Origin: Chloroflexota bacterium
Lineage (GTDB): Bacteria; Chloroflexota; Limnocylindria; P2-11E
Direction: 5' to 3'
DNA length: 10,820 nt
Assembly (NCBI GenBank): GCA_016875665.1
Contig: VGPA01000028.1
Span: 1-10,820 of the forward strand
Made by a program: the position numbers and the translations under genes. Below are positions 9,829 through 10,820 of the stretch, piece by piece; positions within the stretch are counted from its first letter, which is position 1; each line of letters begins with the position of its first letter. Below the pieces are notes generated by a model. That model was not told where the DNA came from, made no database searches, and saw only the letters and a list, made by a program, of their open reading frames with translations.

Positions 9829-10269
9829 TCATTTGGCCTGGATCTTGACGCTCTTGGGCTTGACGGACTCCGCCTTGGGCAGGATGAGGGCCAGCACGCC
9901 ATTCGTGAACGACGCCTCGACGCGCGATGCGTCGATCTGGAGCGGCAGACCGAAAGTACGGGAGAACCTGCCCGAGCGCCGCTCGAGGCGCAGCGCGCCC
10001 TCCGCCGGCTCCTCGGACTTGAGCTCGCCCGCGATCGTCACACCGTCGCCGGTCGCGTCGATCTGGATGTCTTCCGCGGTGAGGCCCGGCAGGTCCGCGC
10101 GCAGGTGGTACGCGCCCTTCGTCTCCCAGAGGTCGACGGGCACGGCCAGATGGCCCGCCGCGAGACCGCTCAGGCCGCTGGGACGGATGAAGCTGTCCTG
10201 GAACAGGCGGTCGACCGCGTCGCGAAGGGACAGGAATTCGCCGCCGGGGGTGAACCGGGTGAGGGACAT
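9829..10269 (-). CDS. hsp20: Small heat-shock protein Hsp20 (alpha-crystallin family)
   Basis: This 146-residue ATP-independent holdase has normal bacterial sHSP length. A short N-terminal arm contains LRDAVDRLFQDSF (residues 15-27). The alpha-crystallin domain runs about 43-132, beginning VPVDLWET and including the ADLPGL segment (58-63), and closes with the signature NGVLALILPK (123-132). The tail SVKIQAK carries a V-K-I triplet (141-143) equivalent to the I-x-I/V oligomerisation motif. The frame stays open upstream into hspR, but ATG 10269 is the start. It begins the conserved MSLTRF-type arm and has AAGGAG nine bases upstream, within the last codons of hspR. The gap to the hspR stop is five bases, so translation is probably coupled. 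It should hold unfolding proteins for the J-protein/DnaK/ClpB system encoded partly downstream. Confidence 0.96.
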   Translation of the reverse strand: MSLTRFTPGGEFLSLRDAVDRLFQDSFIRPSGLSGLAAGHLAVPVDLWETKGAYHLRADLPGLTAEDIQIDATGDGVTIAGELKSEEPAEGALRLERRSGRFSRTFGLPLQIDASRVEASFTNGVLALILPKAESVKPKSVKIQAK

Positions 10270-10274
10270 GGTGC

Positions 10275-10601
10275 TCAACTCCTTTGGAAACTGTTCTCGG
10301 TTCGCGTGTCTTCGCTGTCGTCGTCGCCGATCTCTTGCTCGAACTCGCGCAGGAGATCCATGTAGTCGCGCAGCTGCAGCAGCATCTTCACGCCCGCGAG
10401 GTTCACGCCGCGCACCTGGGTCAAGTAGCGGATCACGCGGACCTTCGTGACGTCCTGGTCGGAGTACAGGCGAATGTTCGTTTCCGTCCGGACCGGCCCG
10501 AGCAGCCCCTCCTCCTCGTAGATCCGCAGGGTCCGCGGATGACATCGCGTCAGATTGGCCGCGATCGAGATGACGTAGACGGGTCTGCTGCCGCGTGCCA
10601 T
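10275..10601 (-). CDS. hspR: HspR-like MerR-family heat-shock repressor
   Basis: This 108-residue protein has a MerR-type winged helix-turn-helix at the N-terminus: VYVISIAANLTRCHPRTLRIYEEEGLL (roughly residues 8-34), with wing residues RTETNIRLYS. The TQVRGVNLAGVKMLL segment at 61-75 is typical of HspR rather than of metal- or drug-sensing MerR proteins. A short helix and an acidic tail (DDDSED) follow. No metal-binding cysteine set is present; Cys20 is single. HspR proteins repress chaperone genes and use DnaK as a co-repressor, as established in Streptomyces and Mycobacterium. Here it heads the cluster and probably autoregulates through the palindrome at 10619-10635. The start was set at ATG 10601, because ATG 10619 lies within the operator and upstream of the predicted transcription start. 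No Shine-Dalgarno precedes it, consistent with a leaderless message. Confidence 0.92.
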   Translation of the reverse strand: MARGSRPVYVISIAANLTRCHPRTLRIYEEEGLLGPVRTETNIRLYSDQDVTKVRVIRYLTQVRGVNLAGVKMLLQLRDYMDLLREFEQEIGDDDSEDTRTENSFQRS

Positions 10602-10607
10602 GCCGCT

Positions 10608-10636
10608 ATTAAGAAGCATGACAATGGCATTGTCAA
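10608..10636 (-). promoter_or_regulatory. Predicted housekeeping-sigma promoter of the hspR operon
   Basis: On the minus strand a perfect -35 TTGACA (10636-10631) is followed by a 17-base spacer and a -10 CTTAAT (10613-10608, four of six consensus bases). Six bases then separate the -10 from the A of the hspR ATG, so the predicted +1 is the start codon itself. This region is clearly less GC-rich than its surroundings, which strengthens the call. Confidence 0.72.
10619..10635. promoter_or_regulatory. Palindromic operator, HAIR-like, probable HspR binding site
   Basis: The site is a perfect inverted repeat TGACAATG-G-CATTGTCA overlapping the last five bases of the -35 and most of the spacer. 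Compared with the actinomycete HspR box (CTTGAGT-N7-ACTCAAG), the outer half-sites read CTTGA and TCATG with the same spacing; 9 of 14 defined positions agree, and the differing inner bases remain symmetric. A repressor bound here would block RNA polymerase. It is not the CIRCE element of HrcA. Confidence 0.68.
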
Positions 10637-10701
10637 GAGTCCTGCGGATGAGGCGGAGGGTGGCGGTGGCCCGCAGCCGACCGGCGGAGGGTGCGCCCCG
10701 G
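10637..10701. other. Intergenic stretch upstream of the hspR promoter
   Basis: These 65 GC-rich bases separate the upstream gene's stop from the hspR promoter. The only structure I see is an 11-base direct repeat, GGCGGAGGGTG at 10652-10662 and 10683-10693 (the second copy may be a chance purine-rich match). I see no convincing terminator for the upstream gene and no second palindrome. Confidence 0.4.
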
Positions 10702-10820
10702 CTAGTTCCGGGCCCGCGCGACGCGCAACGCGCACATCAGCCCGAGCAGCACCAGGCCGGCGACGGCGACCCGCAGCCCCGTCGGGTCGTGGTCGTAGCC
10801 GTGGATCACGATGAACCCCA
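10702..10820 (-). CDS. C-terminus of an unidentified membrane protein (5' part beyond window)
   Basis: Only the last 38 codons are in the window, ending at a TAG. The segment reads GFIVIHGYDHDPTG, then a hydrophobic stretch of about 17 residues (VAVAGLVLLGLMCAL), then a basic tail RVARARN. This looks like a final transmembrane helix with a positively charged cytoplasmic end. The fragment is too short to assign a family. It is supported by its strand agreement with all neighbours and the protein-like composition; a chance open frame cannot be fully excluded. Confidence 0.55.
   Translation of the reverse strand, partial: GFIVIHGYDHDPTGLRVAVAGLVLLGLMCALRVARARN

Noticed and set aside
10270..10545. 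N-terminal extension of the hsp20 frame into hspR
   Set aside because: It overlaps hspR in a different frame, whereas ATG 10269 has a good Shine-Dalgarno and a family-typical N-terminus.
10602..10619. Alternative upstream ATG at 10619 for hspR (adds MLLNSG)
   Set aside because: It lies in the promoter spacer/operator, upstream of the predicted transcription start, and the added residues are not HspR-like.
10619..10635. CIRCE element (HrcA operator)
   Set aside because: The palindrome lacks the TTAGCACTC/GAGTGCTAA arms and has a 1-base rather than 9-base centre.
10652..10693. 11-base direct repeat GGCGGAGGGTG upstream of the promoter
   Set aside because: Low-complexity purine-rich sequence in GC-rich DNA, too far from the promoter to be an obvious site. 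Recorded but not claimed as functional.

Overview
This is a high-GC bacterial window in which every recognisable gene lies on the minus strand (transcription runs from right to left). I find ten coding regions. Eight are complete, and one is cut at each window edge. Intergenic gaps are short, and no stretch over 300 bases lacks a gene. I see no rRNA, tRNA, CRISPR array, IS element or phage gene.

Taxonomy is an inference. HspR-type heat-shock control, a Ser/Pro-rich linker in an LAAC-lipobox lipoprotein, TTG/GTG starts and an apparently leaderless operon head would suit Chloroflexota (for example Limnocylindria-like soil or freshwater lineages). Actinomycetota or another high-GC phylum remains possible, and no marker gene in the window settles this.

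Layout, in the direction of transcription. (1) 10820-10702: C-terminal end of an unidentified membrane protein. (2) 10701-10602: a 100-base gap holding a near-consensus promoter whose spacer is a perfect 8+1+8 palindrome resembling the HspR operator (HAIR). The predicted transcription start falls on the A of the hspR ATG. (3) 10601-3779: a compact heat-shock cluster, hspR - hsp20 - lon - J-protein (cbpA type) - clpB. Spacings are 5, 98, 13 and 11 bases. The only wide gap, hsp20-lon, contains a perfect 13-bp-stem hairpin. (4) A small hairpin after clpB, then an M28-family metallopeptidase lipoprotein (3709-2642). (5) A carbon-metabolism trio: a beta-hydroxyacid dehydrogenase (2567-1665), a hydroxypyruvate isomerase-family TIM-barrel protein (1590-811) and an alpha/beta hydrolase (760 to beyond position 1).

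How the genes may work together. In the heat-shock cluster, Hsp20 would hold unfolding proteins, the J-protein would deliver clients to a DnaK encoded elsewhere, ClpB would disaggregate, Lon would degrade, and HspR would repress the set through the promoter palindrome. The dehydrogenase and isomerase are the usual partners for interconverting hydroxypyruvate, tartronate semialdehyde and glycerate, or for the related 2-oxotetronate pathway; which of the two cannot be read from sequence alone. The individual families are all well known. The most interesting parts are the regulatory architecture at 10608-10636 and the hairpin inside the operon.
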